Assembly (NCBI GenBank): GCA_934661715.1
Contig: CAKUJL010000073.1
Location: 1 to 7,487, forward strand
Direction of reading: 5' to 3'
Length of the DNA: 7,487 nt
Source of the DNA: an uncultured Oscillospiraceae bacterium
GTDB taxonomy: Bacteria > Bacillota > Clostridia > Oscillospirales > Oscillospiraceae
In this document: positions 5,984-7,487 of the stretch, in pieces
Layout: each line of letters starts with the position of its first letter
Position numbering within the stretch: position 1 is the first letter of the stretch
Position numbers and translations under genes: made by a program
The notes under the pieces: model-generated
Told to the model about the DNA's origin: nothing
Seen by the model: only the letters and a program-made list of their open reading frames with translations
Databases searched by the model: none

Positions 5984-6865
5984 TTACAGCACAGCGCCGT
6001 CGAGCACGAACTCGCGGAAGCTTCTGGCGGCGGGCGAAAGATAGGCCCTCGCGTCGTGGATCAGGTAAAATTCCCGCTCCCACGACGGCCTTGCGATCTG
6101 CAAAATCTGCACGTCCAGCCGCAGAAGAAGATCCATATACGGCACGACCGCGATACCGAACCCGTGCGCGACCAGACCCGCGACGACCTGATCCTCCTGC
6201 GTCTCGACGGCGATCTCGGGGCTGGCCCCGATCTTCGCAAAAAGCCCGTCCACAACGTCCCGCATACCGGAGCCCTTCGAAAAACAGACCTGCGGATACG
6301 CAAGCGTGTCGGCAAGGTCAATGACGTGCTGCGCGGCCAGCGGATGCTTTTTGGGAACGATCAGAACCAGATCCTGCTGTGAGACGGCGATGGACGTAAA
6401 GTTCAGCTCCGCCGGGGGTCTGGAAGCGAACACCATGTCGTATTTCCGGGCCTTGAGCCCCTCCAGCAGCTCTCCCGTGACGCCGGTGGAGAAGGAAAAG
6501 CGGATGTTTTTCTCCGGATTTGCCTTCAAAAAGCGCTCGGCCAGCTTCGGCACGAACTCGACCCCCAGCGTCCGCAGAAGCCCCAGCCGGATGAGCCCCT
6601 CGCCGCGCCCGACCCGCCGCAGCTCCTCCACGCCCTCGTCGAGCGTCAAAAGCGTCTGCCGCGCACAGGAAAGAAACTGCTGGCCAAACGGCGTCAGCAC
6701 CACGCCGCGCCCCATTTTTTCAAACAGCGGCACGCCGAGCTCCGCCTCCAGCTGCGCCATCGCGTGGCTCAGACTCGGCTGCGTGATGCAGAGCTTTTCC
6801 GCCGCGCGGGTATAGTGCTGGGTTCCCGCCAGCTCGACAAAATAGCGAAGATGCAGCAAATTCAC
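5984..6865 (-). CDS. LysR-family transcriptional regulator
   Basis: This is a full-length 293-aa LysR-type regulator. The N-terminal winged helix-turn-helix spans about residues 2-60: LRYFVELA at 6-13, then AAEKLCITQPSLSHAMAQLE at 21-40 as recognition region, and LGVPLFEK and LTPFGQQFL after it. A linker helix follows to about 88. The effector-binding domain runs from about 91 (IRLGLLRTLG) to 290, with HGFGIAVVPY at 234-243, typical of the second subdomain. The start is a GTG at 6865-6863, supported by AAGGGGG 7 nt upstream and by the usual LysR opening spacing. Divergent transcription from aroE is the classic arrangement for a regulator controlling its neighbour, so a shikimate/quinate-type or aromatic-pathway signal is plausible. 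That is inference from position; sequence alone does not tell the ligand. The effector domain looks broadly like GltC/CynR-type members. Confidence 0.93.
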   Translation of the reverse strand: MNLLHLRYFVELAGTQHYTRAAEKLCITQPSLSHAMAQLEAELGVPLFEKMGRGVVLTPFGQQFLSCARQTLLTLDEGVEELRRVGRGEGLIRLGLLRTLGVEFVPKLAERFLKANPEKNIRFSFSTGVTGELLEGLKARKYDMVFASRPPAELNFTSIAVSQQDLVLIVPKKHPLAAQHVIDLADTLAYPQVCFSKGSGMRDVVDGLFAKIGASPEIAVETQEDQVVAGLVAHGFGIAVVPYMDLLLRLDVQILQIARPSWEREFYLIHDARAYLSPAARSFREFVLDGAVL

Positions 6866-6902
6866 AAAAAATCCCCCTTGTTTCGTCCGTTCCTTCCTGC
6901 TA

Positions 6903-6931
6903 AGTATACAGGAAATTATGCGAATAATCTA
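6903..6931 (-). promoter_or_regulatory. Predicted promoter of the LysR gene
   Basis: On the minus strand the -10 is TATACT (6908-6903, five of six consensus bases). The best -35 at 17-bp spacing is a weak TAGATT (6931-6926). Transcription would begin near 6896. The -35 abuts the 24-bp dyad, compatible with autoregulation. Confidence 0.5.
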
Positions 6932-6954
6932 TCGATAAATCTATATTTATTGAT
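6931..6954. promoter_or_regulatory. 24-bp near-perfect dyad, candidate LysR operator
   Basis: Ten-base arms at 6931-6940 and 6945-6954 are inverted repeats (ATCGATAAAT / ATTTATTGAT) with one mismatched pair (6934 against 6951) around a 4-bp centre CTAT. The dyad sits between the divergent promoters, touching the -35 of the LysR gene and the predicted -35 of aroE. It is where a LysR-type protein would bind to control both genes. It does not fit the T-N11-A rule exactly, and the region is AT-rich, which raises the chance of dyads. Confidence 0.5.
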
Positions 6955-6983
6955 TGGAAATTTTGGAACATCCGCGGTAGAGT
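6954..6983 (+). promoter_or_regulatory. Predicted aroE promoter
   Basis: TTGGAA at 6954-6959 and TAGAGT at 6978-6983 are separated by 18 bp. Each matches four of six consensus bases, so the promoter is moderate and might need an activator. The leader would be about 40 nt and ends in a strong ribosome binding site. Confidence 0.4.
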
Positions 6984-7013
6984 GGAACCAGAAAGAAACA
7001 CAAGCCGCACGGC

Positions 7014-7021
7014 AAAGGAGG
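7014..7021 (+). promoter_or_regulatory. Ribosome binding site that fixes the TTG start of aroE
   Basis: AAAGGAGG lies 8 nt before a TTG at 7030. No ATG or GTG is in frame nearby, and the TTG gives the correct N-terminal length for a shikimate dehydrogenase, so this site decides the start. Confidence 0.85.
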
Positions 7022-7029
7022 TATCTCTC

Positions 7030-7487
7030 TTGCAGATCACCGGAACGACCACGCTTCTGGGCCTCATCGGCTCGCCGGTCGAACACTCCAAATCCCCGCA
7101 GATGTACAACCACTGCTTTCAGAAATTCGGCCTCGATTACGCGTATCTGGCCTTCGACGTGACGCCGGACGAGATCTCGTCTGCCGTCAAAGCCATCCGC
7201 ACGCTTCATCTTCGCGGCGCGAACATCACCATGCCGTGCAAGGCCGCGGTCATCCCCTTCCTCGACAACATCACGCCCGCCGCGAAGGCCATCGGCGCGG
7301 TCAACACCGTGGTCAATGACGGCGGCGTTCTCACCGGCCACAACACCGACGGCCTCGGCTGCACGCAGAACCTGCGCAGGCACGGCGTGGAGGTCATCAG
7401 CGACGAAATTTTATCCCGCGGGGTCGACGCCGCGGCAAAGGCCAATTATGACGCGACGGCGAAGGTTCTTCGGGAAGCCTGGCCGGA
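7030..7487 (+). CDS. aroE: Shikimate dehydrogenase, N-terminal part, with an atypical end at the window edge
   Basis: This gene encodes the substrate-binding half of shikimate 5-dehydrogenase, which reduces 3-dehydroshikimate to shikimate with NADPH in the aromatic amino-acid pathway; some clostridial relatives act on quinate. It starts at TTG (7030) and runs off the right edge after 152 complete codons. Family motifs are clear: GLIGSPVEHSKSP at residues 11-23 (shikimate-binding Ser20/Ser22), NITMPCK at 65-71 (catalytic Lys71), GAVNTV at 89-94 (Asn92) and GHNTDGLG at 103-110 (catalytic Asp107). From about residue 123 the sequence no longer looks like AroE: the GAGGA nucleotide-binding loop expected about 20 residues after NTDG is missing, and residues 124-152 instead read as a charged, Ala-rich stretch. 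The gene may be chimeric, rearranged or misassembled from there on. Confidence is high for residues 1-122 only. Confidence 0.88.
   Translation, partial: MQITGTTTLLGLIGSPVEHSKSPQMYNHCFQKFGLDYAYLAFDVTPDEISSAVKAIRTLHLRGANITMPCKAAVIPFLDNITPAAKAIGAVNTVVNDGGVLTGHNTDGLGCTQNLRRHGVEVISDEILSRGVDAAAKANYDATAKVLREAWP

Noticed and set aside
6764..7162. Plus-strand reading frame (132 aa) crossing the LysR/aroE gap
   Set aside because: It overlaps the LysR start antisense, covers both promoters and the dyad, and runs out of frame into aroE.

Overview
The window reads as chromosomal DNA from a GC-rich anaerobic member of the Clostridia, probably an Oscillospiraceae/Ruminococcaceae-like gut lineage. The lineage is inferred from the gene families (oxygen-sensitive Fe-S lyase, 2-hydroxyacyl-CoA dehydratase-type activase, YkvI-type membrane protein), from strong AAGGAGG-type ribosome binding sites, and from C/G-ending codons. 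No marker gene fixes the species. I see no insertion sequence, CRISPR array, tRNA or rRNA.

Layout: (1) Positions 1-1410, minus strand, hold a two-gene operon. An L-cysteine desulfidase-family (UPF0597/CyuA-like) Fe-S lyase is followed by the start of a YkvI-like membrane protein, joined by an ATGA stop/start overlap. (2) Positions 1411-1698 are a divergent intergenic region with a promoter for each side, a 10-bp palindrome and a pair of 10-bp direct repeats. (3) Positions 1699-5848, plus strand, hold a two-gene operon. A 417-aa 2-hydroxyacyl-CoA dehydratase-like protein is followed, with a 20-bp overlap, by a 971-aa protein carrying two BadF/BcrA/HgdC-type ATPase domains, a Cys-rich linker and a second dehydratase-like (DUF2229-type) domain. 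A strong intrinsic terminator follows. (4) Positions 5984-6865, minus strand, encode a LysR-type regulator, convergent with the dehydratase operon. (5) From 7030, plus strand, runs the start of a shikimate dehydrogenase (aroE) with a TTG start, divergent from the LysR gene. An AT-rich region between them carries a 24-bp near-perfect dyad.

The central operon is the most interesting part. Family knowledge says HgdC-type ATPases use ATP hydrolysis to push an electron at very low potential into a dehydratase Fe-S protein. Here both halves of a pseudo-dimeric ATPase lie in one chain and two dehydratase-like modules are encoded beside them. The pair could therefore be a self-contained ATP-driven low-potential reductase or dehydratase whose substrate is not known from the sequence. 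A second point is that the aroE reading frame stops resembling AroE around codon 123, where the nucleotide-binding glycine motif should follow. This suggests a chimeric contig end, a rearrangement or an unusual fusion.
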